Shown here: piece by piece, positions 45,495 to 56,066 of the stretch
How positions within the stretch are numbered: position 1 is the stretch's first letter
How the letters are laid out: the number at the start of each line of letters is the position of its first letter
NCBI GenBank assembly: GCA_963930655.1
Contig: OZ005605.1
Span: 999,501 to 1,063,500 of the forward strand
Origin: Myrica gale
Taxonomy: Eukaryota; Streptophyta; Magnoliopsida; Fagales; Myricaceae
DNA: 64,000 nt
Direction of reading: 5' to 3'
Notes under the pieces: generated by a model
What the model saw: only the letters and a program-made list of their open reading frames with translations
What the model was told of the DNA's origin: nothing
Database searches by the model: none
Translations under genes and position numbers: made by a program

Positions 45495-47039
45495 ATGGAG
45501 CATGCCACAGCCAAGCCCGGCTCCCTCAGGAATACTCTGGTATGGTTCCTCTTGTTCGGCGTTCTCATTATACTCGTCCGATTCGCCTACGTAGTTACGA
45601 TAACCGGCGAGTCGTGTAACGTCGGCGATTTCTGCTTCTTCTCCTTGCCCGAGAGTTTTAATTTCGTCGTCGCCGGAGCCGGCCCTGGAGCCTCGGCCGT
45701 TGCCGCGACCAATGCTGTCCGGGGAACTGACGGTGGAGATCTGTACACCAGCAAGGATTGGATTAAGGCCGCCCTTTTTTACTCCTCGGTCTTTCAGGAT
45801 CTGATCTCCGAAGGCCACCTTTCGCGGGACTCGAAGTCGCTATGCGTGGAGACCCCGACCGGGCAGGACGTTTATGCTTTGAGAGATATTGGTGTCAAGG
45901 ACTCAATTGGGATTTTCAAGAAAGCGTCGCGGCCTCTGGTGATTAAGGCGCTCCCTAACCGAATCCCGTACGGCGACAACACTTTTGACTTCGTGTTCTC
46001 CGGTCGGGGCCGCCTCGAAAAGGTGTCCCGGCCGTTGGATTTGGCGTCGGAGATCGAACGGACCCTTAAACCCGAAGGGTTTGCTGTGGTCCACATAGGA
46101 GCCAAAGATGCGTACAGTTTCAATTCCTTCCTTGAGTTATTCAATTCTTGCAAATTAGTCAAATCACACGATATAGACGGCTTCGATTCGTCGATGCCTC
46201 ATATACGCGAAATTGTTCTGAGGAAAGAGTTCGAAATTGTTGGCCGTGGAGGGGTTGAGAAACCCAAACCCAACGACAATTCGGCGAACGAGTGCTGGGT
46301 TCCCGGGCATAAGCAAGAACTTGTCCGGAGTGCCGAGCCCTTGATCACGGAGGAGCCCTTGAAGCCGTGGCTCACGTTGAAGAGAAACTTAAAGAACATA
46401 AAGAACTTACCATCAATGGCTGATATTAGCTTTAAGAATAGGTACGTGTATGTGGATGTTGGAGCTAGAAGTTACGGGTCTAGTATCGGAAGTTGGTTCA
46501 AGAAGCAATACCCCAAACAGAATAAGACTTTTGAAGTGTATGCTATTGAAGCCGACAAGGCCTTTCACGAAGAGTATAGCTTGAAGAAAGGGATCAGACT
46601 ATTGCCGTATGCCGCCTGGGTGAGGAATGAGACATTGTTGTTTGAGATTAACAGTGACCCTGGCAAGGATGCTGATGATAAAGTTAGAGGAATGGGGAGG
46701 ATTCAACCCCTGGGTGGTAGGGGTGGTATTAATGGTGGCAACGTGAATGAGATTAAGGGGTTTGATTTTGCTATTTGGTTGAAGAGCACGGTCTCCGAGA
46801 GGGACTTTGTGGTGATGAAGATGGATGTTGAGGGGACTGAATTTGATTTGATTCCAAGGTTATTCGAGACAGGAGCCATTTGTTTGATTGATGAGATATT
46901 TCTCGAGTGCCATTACAATAGGTGGCAGAGATGTTGTCCTGGTCAGAGGAGTTCCAAATATGAGAAAACTTATGGCCAATGCCTGGAGCTGTTTACTTCT
47001 CTCAGGCGAAGTGGAGTTCTTGTTCATCAGTGGTGGTAG
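45495..47039 (+). CDS. Membrane-anchored FkbM-type methyltransferase-like protein (At5g01710 type)
   Basis: A single exon of 514 residues; the ATG at 45495 has a strong context (GGCCATGGAG). One N-terminal membrane helix at about residues 14-35 (TLVWFLLFGVLIILVRFAYV) suggests a Golgi or ER type II protein. The middle (about 155-220) has a second methyltransferase-like stretch (LPNRIPYGDNTFDFVFSGRG, ERTLKPEGFAVVHIG). The C-terminal FkbM-like domain runs from about 315 to 500: YVDVGAR is the likely S-adenosylmethionine motif, and KMDVEGTEFDLIPRLF and DEIFLECHYNRW are conserved. The substrate is unknown; no Arabidopsis function is established to my knowledge. Gene order with the F-box/LRR and PP2C genes supports orthology to At5g01710. 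No breaks. Confidence 0.85.
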   Translation: MEHATAKPGSLRNTLVWFLLFGVLIILVRFAYVVTITGESCNVGDFCFFSLPESFNFVVAGAGPGASAVAATNAVRGTDGGDLYTSKDWIKAALFYSSVFQDLISEGHLSRDSKSLCVETPTGQDVYALRDIGVKDSIGIFKKASRPLVIKALPNRIPYGDNTFDFVFSGRGRLEKVSRPLDLASEIERTLKPEGFAVVHIGAKDAYSFNSFLELFNSCKLVKSHDIDGFDSSMPHIREIVLRKEFEIVGRGGVEKPKPNDNSANECWVPGHKQELVRSAEPLITEEPLKPWLTLKRNLKNIKNLPSMADISFKNRYVYVDVGARSYGSSIGSWFKKQYPKQNKTFEVYAIEADKAFHEEYSLKKGIRLLPYAAWVRNETLLFEINSDPGKDADDKVRGMGRIQPLGGRGGINGGNVNEIKGFDFAIWLKSTVSERDFVVMKMDVEGTEFDLIPRLFETGAICLIDEIFLECHYNRWQRCCPGQRSSKYEKTYGQCLELFTSLRRSGVLVHQWW

Positions 47040-48772
47040 CCGGTAACAACAACAAACAGCTTGTCACAATCTTTTTCTTTTACTGACAGTTGATATGTTG
47101 TAGTCTCCCCATTTCCTTGTACCTGGACATTTATGTTTTTCATGCAAGAGTTTTAGCTGAAATGAAACTTCATTTGTTCAATGTTCTTCATTGGCCTCCA
47201 TTATCAGTTCTATATCATGTGATCTATGGGTGTTTTTATCTTCGACTTGAAATGAATCCTAGTAGCCTCTGTAGCACAAATTCCTATTGCTTTCAGTTCT
47301 AAATAGTAGCCTTTGTAGCACAATATCCAATTGATTTTCGGGTTCTACTTATCTATAAACCAACATTTCATTTCCAGATTCATAGTTATGGCTTGCAGGA
47401 AAATTGTGGGTGTCTGACAACTGAGAATGGTCAATGAAGAAGATCACCACACCACATATGCACATTTTCAATAGATAGAAGGAAACTTGGTCATAAGATT
47501 GTTACTTTTGTTGTATTGAACATGCAAGTACAAACATTCTTTTCCTTGATAATGATATTACTTTGCTTAAGGACAACAACTACATAGAACAGTATCGAGT
47601 ATATTTGCAATCAAAGTTTGGCTGATAGTCCAAGAAACTCCAAAACTGGTTTGTCACAGAAGTCTGTATGAAAGATCCTCTTCAGCAAGCTGAAGAGTGA
47701 TAGGCTGATAGCTAAAGCAAAGGTAGCTGTTCCAGCAACATTGTCAATGGGCTGGCTTCTCTGTATTGGTGGGATTTTGCCGTGTGGGGATTGCTCAGAA
47801 TTGGAACTGTTACATAGCTTTTGGGCTATAGACAAAAAAGAAAAACACATGACATGCCAAGGGCAGACCCACTGGAATGGGCAGGGGGTGGTTTTTTACA
47901 GGAAAAGTCCAGAAACGGTGCGTCGTGACCCAGAGAAAACAAACAAGAAAATTAACGTTGCAGAAACAGGCTTTAAATAAATAATCATCGAGCCAAAATA
48001 GCTAAGAAAGGAATCAAATGAAGGGTTTTGTGGAGCTAAACATCTATTCTGTCTCCTGTCACTTTCTATAGAGCTTTTCCAAGTGAAAAGAAAACTGATA
48101 TACTTTACTTTTTCTGGAAATTTAGCTATTGAGCCCCATGTCAATTCAAAAAGGCTTTAAATATTTGACCAAGCAAGGGGAGGAAGTAGGTATCCTAATA
48201 ATAATAATTTCCTCATCTTCCAATCAGTCTTCCTCATAAATTATTTTATCCAACAAATTAAATGTGCAGGTAAATATATTATTAGCAAATAAAAATAAAT
48301 TATAATAAAGCCAATCATTGTGCTGTAACCTAATTAATACTCCTCCACACGAAGTTATTTTATTTTCAATAATTATATTTCAATTCGTAATCCCTCTCTG
48401 TTTGTTAATATATAGCTTGTCGATCCTTGATTTATTTATGTTTTTCACTTGAATTTTGCCATTTCTCTTGCATATGTGACAGATATTTCTTTAATAGCTG
48501 CTAATTATGCTTTTCTGATAAGTTTATATTACCCTCATAAATTAAAAATAAATAAATAACCGACTCCGAAATTCTAGCCACTAGATGCGGAGTTGTTTAA
48601 AACTTTAAACAAAAATGTTATATCTTCATGACTTGAAATGGATTGGATGACACCTCTTGTTTGGAAATATGGTTTAAGGGTGAGTAAAACTTTCGACCAA
48701 AATTGAAATTCCAAGTTCCGGTTTCTGTTTCATAATTTCGGTTCCAATTTCGACACATATCGGAATTGGAAT
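47040..48772. other. 3' region and intergenic DNA, one possible minus-strand exon
   Basis: 47040-47400 is probably the methyltransferase 3' UTR, with a local duplication of TAGTAGCCTnTGTAGCACAA at 47260 and 47306. A candidate exon on the minus strand is listed separately (47611-47826). From 48180 it is AT-rich. DNA from about 48672 belongs to an older CCGGAA-rich repeat. Confidence 0.45.
47611..47826 (-). CDS. Possible 3' terminal exon of an unknown gene
   Basis: On the minus strand a pyrimidine-rich acceptor (TTTTTCTTTTTTGTCTATAG, just above 47826) precedes an open frame ending in TGA at 47611. The peptide includes IPPIQRSQPIDNVAGTATFA, then ALAISLSLFSLLKRIF and CDKPVLEFLGLSAKL, suggesting one membrane helix near the C-terminus. 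I do not recognise it and no upstream exon was found, so it may be a relic or chance. Confidence 0.25.
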   Translation of the reverse strand, partial: AQKLCNSSNSEQSPHGKIPPIQRSQPIDNVAGTATFALAISLSLFSLLKRIFHTDFCDKPVLEFLGLSAKL

Positions 48773-51700
48773 TAAGGGTGGGCACCGGATGGAACGGAAC
48801 CGGAATGATCCATTCCGGTACCCACCGGAATTGTCGGAAACGGAACCGGAAATTCTGGTTCCTTATTTGGGCCTAAAAGGCCCAAATTTAGCTGTTGCCC
48901 AAGTCCAAATAAAATAATTTATCTAATGCCCAAGTTCAAATAAACAATATATTCTTCAAATTATAAAACAAAAACTAAACAAACAATTAACCATAAACAA
49001 ATAAGTAAAATAAACAATACATTCTTCAAATCACAAAAGAAAAACTAAATAAAATATTAACCATACAAATAAGTAAACAAGTTCAACAACTAAACAAGTA
49101 AACATTTATCAAATAATACAAACTCCATATTAAATAAGTAAAAATGCATATTATAGGATGTCCAAAATTTCATATTCAAAATCTCAAGCTTTCTAGTCCA
49201 TTAAGCATTCCAAGCTTCTCCAATGCTCCATCTCTAGAAAATACAAAAAAAAAACAAAACATTTGTCATTTATAAGAAAATATTAAGACAATCAAATAAT
49301 CAATTAACAAAACAAAATATTTATGAGAAATACTAAGAAAACAAAAGTCAAACTATCCAAAGCTCCAAGCTTCATCATGTTTAGCATATCCTCAAGTTCT
49401 CCATCTCTACAAAATATAAAAACAAAACAAAACATTTATAAGAGAATTATTATAACAACCAAATAATCAATTAATACTTAACAAAATAAAACATATATGT
49501 AGTGTACCTTTATCTAGTCTGTAACTAAAGGGATCATCTCCACCATCCACCTCCACGTCATCTTCGTCAAGTATAGGTGGAGCATGCAACCAATTCTGTG
49601 CACATATGAGGCCATCCACGGTACAAGGCGCTAAAGAAGAGCGAAAACAATCCAATACTCGACCGAAAGTGCTAAAAGCGGACTCAGATGGCACGGTAGT
49701 GATTGGGATAGCCAACACATCCTTCGCAATACGAGAAAGAATTGGAAACTTCGGAGAATTCAACTTCCACCACAATAAAATATCAAAACTCGCCAACATG
49801 GGTTCCACATCTTCAATCAGGTACCTATCCACCTCAGACTTACTGTCTAGCAAGTTTTGAGACTGTCAATAATTACTAAGTCCTCCCTATAATCTTTGCA
49901 CAAGGCTCATCTCATCCACACTTGCAGAACTTTGACTCTCACTACTATATGCTGCTTGGCCTTGACTTATGCTACCTCCGTTATACTGCTCAAATAATGT
50001 TTCTAGAGTTTCTCACACCATAGCAGTGAAATCCATGCCCTTCTCTCTCCCAAAGTTATTAATAGCCCAATACTCCAAAGTGATCAGTTTAAAGCGAGGA
50101 TCCAGCACCGAAGCTATAAATAAAAGTCTATTCACCTTCCTCAGATTGCCCCAATACCTATCATACTTGTTTTGTATCCGTTTAGCCTAATCCTCAAACG
50201 TAGCCTAATCCTCAAACGAGGATCCACACTTGCACCGAAACTCCTCCAAATGCAATTTAATTTTTGCTAACTCCTCAAAAAATGCATTTGAAGTTACATA
50301 TTCTGACCCCGATATGCGTAGGGTGAGCTCATAAAACACTTTCAAAAACCGAACAAATTGGCGAATGTGCTCCTAATCCTCAAACGTAGGTTTCCCCAGT
50401 CCCTTCCTCCCATAACCATCCTTATTCAAAAACATCACCAAGTTCTCATCCCCCTCCAACATATCCTCAAAAACACCTTGAAAATTTTCAGCTCTTTCTA
50501 ACATAATATATGTTGAGCTCCAACGAGTTGGTACATCCATTTGCAAGAAATTGTTTTCAGACGACAATCTCTCAGTCGCAGCCTTCTTGAACCCAGCAAG
50601 CCTTTGAGGAGTAGATTTGACATACTTTATAATATTCTATATCTTTGTAACGGAATCATCCATCTCCTTTAATCTCTCATGAACAATAAGATTCAAAATG
50701 TGTGCAGAACACCGCATATTAATAAAATCATGATTGCAAACAATTTGAGCCCCTGTTCCTATATGCCTTCTCTTCAGTTGTTCGATTGCAGTATCGTTAG
50801 AGGTTGCATTATCAACCGTGATTGTGAGGATTTTCTCAATCTTCCAACTATTCATACATGCCTCTATCTCTTTCCCAATGGTTACCCCTTTATGATCAGT
50901 TACACGACGAAAGTAAATGATCCTCTTCTGTAAACACCAGTTCCTATCAATAAAATGGGTTGTCACGCACATGTAATTCACATTTTGAACTGATGTCCAC
51001 GTATAAGTCGTAAAACACACTTTAGGGCTTTCCCTCATAAATGCATCTTTCAATTTATCTCTCTCTTCTACATACAACTCCATACAATCCCTCATCATCG
51101 TATATCTAGAAGTCATCTTAAAGCGGGGCTCCATATCTTAAAGAGGGGCTCCAGTCTAGCAATCATTCTCCTAAACCCCATCCTCTACACAGTTCTAAAA
51201 GGCATCTCATCCATGACCAAAAATTCGGCAATCCACCTCCTAACCTCCTTCTCACTATAAGTATTCAACTTCAAAATCTCCGACTCATTCTCTTTTGCCT
51301 TCGAAACATCCATTGTCAATCTAGATTGAGACTTGTCTAATAAGTTTTGTTGCTTCAAATAAGGTAAGTAACGTTTGAGATGACTTCTCATACCTGAAGT
51401 GTCATGGTGATCAGGATGACACCCAACCTTGGCATTACAATGATGACACTTGGCCTCAGGGTGTTCAGGTCTAATAACTGGTAGAATTTTGGTAAAATGA
51501 TCCCACACAAAACTCTTGCGAGTATTTCTTCTCTTTTTACTAGGTTGATCTCCATCTAGCTGATCAGTATGACCCTCATCTCTAGGAGAATTAGGAGCAT
51601 TAACACACTCATCAATTGGGTCAGTTGGACCACTTGTACCGGGACAAGACCCTATGTTTGTAGTAGGTGTAGAACTAAAAAAATCCATCTGACACAAAAA

Positions 51701-52581
51701 CAAATTTTATTTTCATTTCAGTAACTGAGTAAAAAAATTAATAGCAAATTGACTCGATCTATCTAACTCTAACAGCTATGTTCACAACCTAAATCATCTA
51801 AGCATCATGCATAAACAATAGGCTTGATAGAAACGAGTCAAAATATAAACCATCCCCTGCACAGTTCAAATTCAAATTGTCACCCACCATCAACAATAAT
51901 CAAGTCTCATATTAATCACCAATAATCACCATGCATCAACAATACAAGATTTAACAAAAATTAAAGATCTAAGTTAACAAAAACTAAAGATTTAAGTTAA
52001 CACTGACAATACAAGATTTAACAAAAACTAAAGATCTAAGTTAACAAAAACTAAAGATCTAAATTAACATTGACAATACAAGATTTTTTAAAAAAATACT
52101 ACAAAACCTAAAGTCCCACAACATGCGGGGGAGAGAAGGCCGAGAGAGGGTGCTGGCCGCTAGGGGAGAGAGGGCCGAGAGGGAGAGTTGGAAAGGCGTT
52201 GAGGGCTGGCGGGTGGCAGATGGAGGCTTCAACAGTGGCACTGTGGGCCGAGAGACTCAGAGAGGGTGCTGGTGGTTGGGGGGAGAAGGCCGAGAGAGAG
52301 GGCTGGTCGCTGGGGGGGAGAGGCCGAGAGGGGCTGAGGGTTGGGGGTGGCGGGTGCGGCAGTGGCACTGAGATCTGAGGGCAAAGGGTTGCGGCTTCAC
52401 TGGGTCACGGTCGAAAATACGAAATCCTCAAATCCCTAATGTTTCGTATCTCCGGAACCAGAATTTCGGGCGGTTCCGGTTCCGGAAAATCCTAAGAAAG
52501 GGATTCGGTTCCGGTAATAATCGGAATGCCGGTACCGGAACCGGATATTCCGATTTCCGGCGGAATTTATGCCCACCCTTA
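48773..52581 (-). mobile_element. Full-length hAT element with TIRs and target duplication
   Basis: TAAGGGTGGGC at 48773-48783 is repeated in reverse as GCCCACCCTTA at 52571-52581. Flanks ATTGGAAT (48765-48772) and ACTGGAAT (52582-52589) are an 8-bp target duplication with one difference. Both subterminal regions are dense in CCGGAA/TTCCGG motifs (48790-48870 and 52450-52560). It carries one transposase relic on the minus strand. The right side (52120-52400) has purine-rich GAGAGAGGG repeats. Length is 3809 bases. Confidence 0.85.
49467..51703 (-). pseudogene. hAT transposase pseudogene, RICESLEEPER-like
   Basis: Minus strand, N- to C-terminus. 51703-51185 contains a BED zinc finger (VWDHFTKILP, CHHCNAKV, HHDTSGMRSHLK). 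51134-50637 contains EPRFKMTSRYTMM, KILTITVDNATSNDTAI and RCSAHILNLIV. 50567-50373 contains MDVPTRWSSTYIMLERA. 49853-49467 is the dimerisation domain (DILLWWKLNSPKFP, VPSESAFSTFGRVLD). Breaks: a stop after PFRTV at 51185, a roughly 17-base duplication near 51125-51150 that shifts the frame, and a stop in FED-stop-EHIRQF at about 50373 where relatives have Trp. A CCTAATCCTCAAACG motif is duplicated at about 50190-50220. Not functional. Confidence 0.85.
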
Positions 52582-52589
52582 ACTGGAAT

Positions 52590-53399
52590 CATAATGTTTT
52601 TTTTTTTGCACTTTTTGGAATTGGAAACAGAACCGAAAATTCAGCCGAATTTTCTGTTCCATTTTTTTAAAATTATTTTTTAAAAAAAAAGCTCAAAACC
52701 TTGTAATTTTACTTAAGATTTTGGGTGAAAGTTTATTTTATTTTAGAGGGTTTAAAATATTGTAATTTAAAAATAGGGCTAAAACTTTTTTGATGCCCAA
52801 AATTTTTAAATTTTTAAATTTTATTTTAGATGAATATTTTATTTTAGATTTTGGATAAATATTTATTTGACATGTTATTTATTGTTAATTTATAATGTAT
52901 AACAAAAAAAATTGTACAAAATTATGACCCAAAATGCTTGATGGGCTTATTAAAGCCCAAAAATATCTAACCAAAAAAGTCCACATAATGGAACCTAAAA
53001 TTTTGGTTCCGTTTCAATTTCATTCCAGACATAATATCGAAATGGAACCGGAATCAAATATTTGATTCCGCTGAGTACCGGAACTGCCGATTCCATCCGT
53101 TCCAGTATTAAACCTTAATATCGTTATACTTTCTAACGATTTCGCATTTTGACGTAACAATATGCTGTTGTGAATAAAATACATGCATTTTGAGAGATTG
53201 AAATTTTTCACAGATGAGATTGAGATACTCTGTAATTTCATGTGCCTCTATTGCACATAAGAATTTAAAGAGAAATAGACATAACAATTGTCTCATAAAA
53301 TAATTATGAAAGAATTTTAAAAAATGCAATTTTTGACAAAATTATTAATTTTATAAAAAGGAAGTTTAATTATCAATAAAATATTTGTAGGATTAATTT
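52590..53399. other. Right part of an older CCGGAA-rich repeat, then AT-rich DNA
   Basis: TTGGAATTGGAAACAGAACCGAAAATTC (from 52617, abbreviated) and AATGGAACCGGAATC near 53041 resemble 48672-48772 in reverse. The hAT at 48773 therefore inserted into an older element spanning roughly 48672-53115. No gene. Confidence 0.45.
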
Positions 53400-53779
53400 T
53401 GGATTGATTACAAAACCCCCCCATAAACTTATACCTCAATCTCAAATACCCCTTAAACTTGAACTCGATGCGGCACCTTAAAATACTTGCCGCTTTTCAA
53501 TTGAGTTTTTGACTCAGTTTTAAGGTTAAATGCGATGTTTTCAGTCACAGGAGACATACAGCCCACGCGAAAAGACGAGATCTCCCATTCTCTTCCTCCT
53601 CTTCGTCCTCTGCACCTTCGCGTTCGACATCTTCTCCCTCTTCAACCAGATTGCTATCCTTTCTCTCTGTCGATGATAGTAATTAACCCACGTCAATTTC
53701 AGTCAAGCAGCTGCATTTGCTTCCTGGCAATGCGGTTCTTAGCCACTCACTTATTGCCAAAGCTCCGTAATGAGAAGAA

Positions 53780-54514
53780 GTGTTTTCCCACTATCTGGAA
53801 ATGGGAAGAAATGCTTTCCCACTATCGGTTGGTAACTCCGTATTGGACTTCTACGTGAAAGGTGGAGACCTGGGTTCTGCACTGGTTTTGTTTAACTGCA
53901 TGAAGAGCAGAGATTCAGTTTCTTGGAATATAATAGTACATGGGTTCTTTGTTCAGGGAGCTTTACAAGACGGGGTACAGTGGTTTCTGTATGCAAGGTT
54001 TGTGGGGTTTGAGCCTAACACGTCCACCTTGGTGCTTGTAATACAGGCATGTCAAAATCTTTGAGCTAAACTTGAGGGAATAAAAGTGCATGGGTACGTA
54101 ACTCAGAGCGGGTTTTTGGCCATTCGTTCAGTTCATAATTCTTTGTTGAGCATGTATGCAGAGGATGACATGGAGAGTGCGCGAACAATGTTTGATGAAA
54201 TGTGCAACAAAGATGTCATCTCTTGGAGCGTGATAATTGGTGGTTATGTGCGAAGTGGGGAAGCTGAGGTTGGTTTGCAGTTTTTTGGGGAGATGGTATC
54301 TGATGATCGCATTGAGCCCGATGGTATAACGATGGTGAGTGCCCTTAAAGCCTGCATTAGTTTGGGGGACTGGATTATGGGAAGGGTGGTTCACGGGTTA
54401 GTGATCAACAGAGGTTTTAGTTCTGATCTGTTCGTTGGGAACTCTCTAATTGATATGTATTCCGAGCGTTATGATGTTGATTCTGCCTTCGTGATGTTCT
54501 GCCCAAAGTCCTGA
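53780..54514 (+). pseudogene. Captured PPR (PLS-class) gene fragment
   Basis: One frame from about 53780 to 54514, interrupted by a single TGA at 54062, encodes about four PPR/PLS motifs: GNSVLDFYVKGGDLGSALVL, RDSVSWNIIVHGF, HNSLLSMYAEDDMESARTMF, KDVISWSVIIGGYVRSGEAE and FVGNSLIDMYSERYDVDSAF. The order resembles the Arabidopsis organellar PPR protein At2g17210 from memory. Such proteins bind organelle RNA. Here both ends of the gene are missing and the piece sits inside an inverted-repeat element, so it is a captured fragment. Confidence 0.75.
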
Positions 54515-54660
54515 GCAACCTCACCTCCATAGTAGTCCAGTTTTGCCTGATCTGTCTGTGTTGATATCTGGACCGCCCATCAAAGACCCAGGAGCATTGT
54601 TACGATATGCGTTGCCCATCGACAATAAAGCTATCAGGGTAGTACAAAAGCCACTTGAAG
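54507..54660 (+). pseudogene. Captured fragment of CYP38 (thylakoid-lumen cyclophilin)
   Basis: The frame reads [20 protein letters not shown] then [16 protein letters not shown] and VVQKPLEG before running into the right inverted end. [18 protein letters not shown] is the highly conserved start of mature CYP38/TLP40, which helps assemble photosystem II. Only about 50 residues are present, lacking transit peptide and cyclophilin domain. It is in a different frame from the PPR piece and abuts it at about 54507. Confidence 0.75.
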
Positions 54661-54925
54661 GAGGAGAGGCTGGAGTAATAGGTGTTGCGGTTGAAGAAGG
54701 GGAAGATGCCGAAGACGAAGGAGTAGAGGACGAAAAGGAGGAAGAGAATGTGCAATCTGGTCTTTTCGCGTGGACGATATGTCACTTGTGACGGAAAACA
54801 TCCCATTTAACGTCAAAACTCGGTCAAAAACTCAATTGAAACACGACAGTTATTTTAAGGTGTCTGGTTGCAACGAGTTCGAGTTTAAGAGTATTAGTTT
54901 GTGAGATTTTTTTGTAATTAATCCA

Positions 54926-56066
54926 TTTTTTAATAAATGAGTCCCCGAGTACAATTTTGAATGGGTGAACGGGTGGGTCTTTGTTGTCAATTTTCCAAAC
55001 ACTGGGCTTTTCTTTCTAAAGAGATATGAGTGATTGTCTTTGCAAGCAACAGTGGTGAAGCCGGATGCTTGAAGCCATTTTAGATACAGCAAGACAGCTA
55101 AGGAAGACTAGAAAGTTGCCACACAACCTAGGGAGTTGCTCTATAGGAAGCCAAGAAACGTGAGCCTTTTTACAAACTTCTCAAGAGGGCAGAGCGCTAG
55201 GGCAATGTCAAAATATGGGTCCTTTCATCCACCATAAGTTAATCCACTAACGAAAGACTGACATCAAGATCGAGGTGTATATAATAGTAAGTCAATGTTT
55301 AATGATATCTTGATCTAGGTGTATCTAATAATAAGTCAATGTTTAATAGATGGAATAACCAATATATTCGAAAAATAGACTACAAAAATCGGCTAGTTTA
55401 AAATTGTTCCTCAATAATTGATTTGTTAACATTCAATATTACATGACACAGTCTATAATTAAGTTTAAAAATAATATAAACTTAAAAATAAAAAATAAAT
55501 TTGGTCACCAATAAAAGACTAACAGGATTTTTCAATAGAGCATTTTTTTGTAATCTCTTTTTTTTGTTGCACCGGGATTTGGGAAGTGGATCGACCCGAC
55601 CCAATTGGAAAACACAGATGGGACTGGAAAGTGGAAACACATTGACAAATCTCGAATACTTGAACTCGTCTACCCCCACAATCCACGTGTTAAAAAGAAG
55701 TAATCCTGACTTTTAGACGTGTCTTAGTTAAGCCAAAGACGGCATTCTGACGAGAGCATTCCGCTTTCGAATTCCAATGATTTGTTACTCTCTTTATCCT
55801 GGGATCCCAAAATTGAAAAGACAATCGCGATTCTTTTGTCAACTATTATTGGTACTGTTTTTCTCGGCTCTATATATTATATATAGATATCTGACAAACA
55901 CCTTACAATTCTCCTCGTGTGCTCTTCATCATCCATTCAAAGGATCCCTAAGAAATTCTCCTCCTTCCTCCCTCTTCCCGGTTGTTCTCTCCGGGATTTC
56001 CTTCTGTATTGGTTGGATTTTGGTGGGTCGGTTTTGTTTTCATATTCTCATTCTTGGGTTCCATAT
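54926..56066. other. Intergenic and PP2C promoter/leader
   Basis: No gene to about 55700. TATATATT at about 55871 is a plausible TATA box, giving a leader of roughly 165 bases before the ATG at 56067. The leader is C/T-rich. Confidence 0.5.

Larger units (their letters stand above)
53400..54925. mobile_element. Gene-capturing element (Pack-MULE-like) with long inverted ends
   Basis: 53400-53650 and 54676-54925 are inverted copies of each other. Both begin TGGATT(G/A)ATTACAAAA, then CACCTTAAAATA, TTTCAATTGAGTTTTTGAC, ATGTTTTC and CACGCGAAAAGAC. Between them lie fragments of two unrelated host genes, a PPR gene and CYP38, and no transposase. Long inverted ends plus host gene pieces are the mark of Pack-MULEs. 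A clear 9-bp target duplication was not found (ATTAATTTT against ATTTTTTAA at best), so the superfamily is inferred. Confidence 0.7.
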
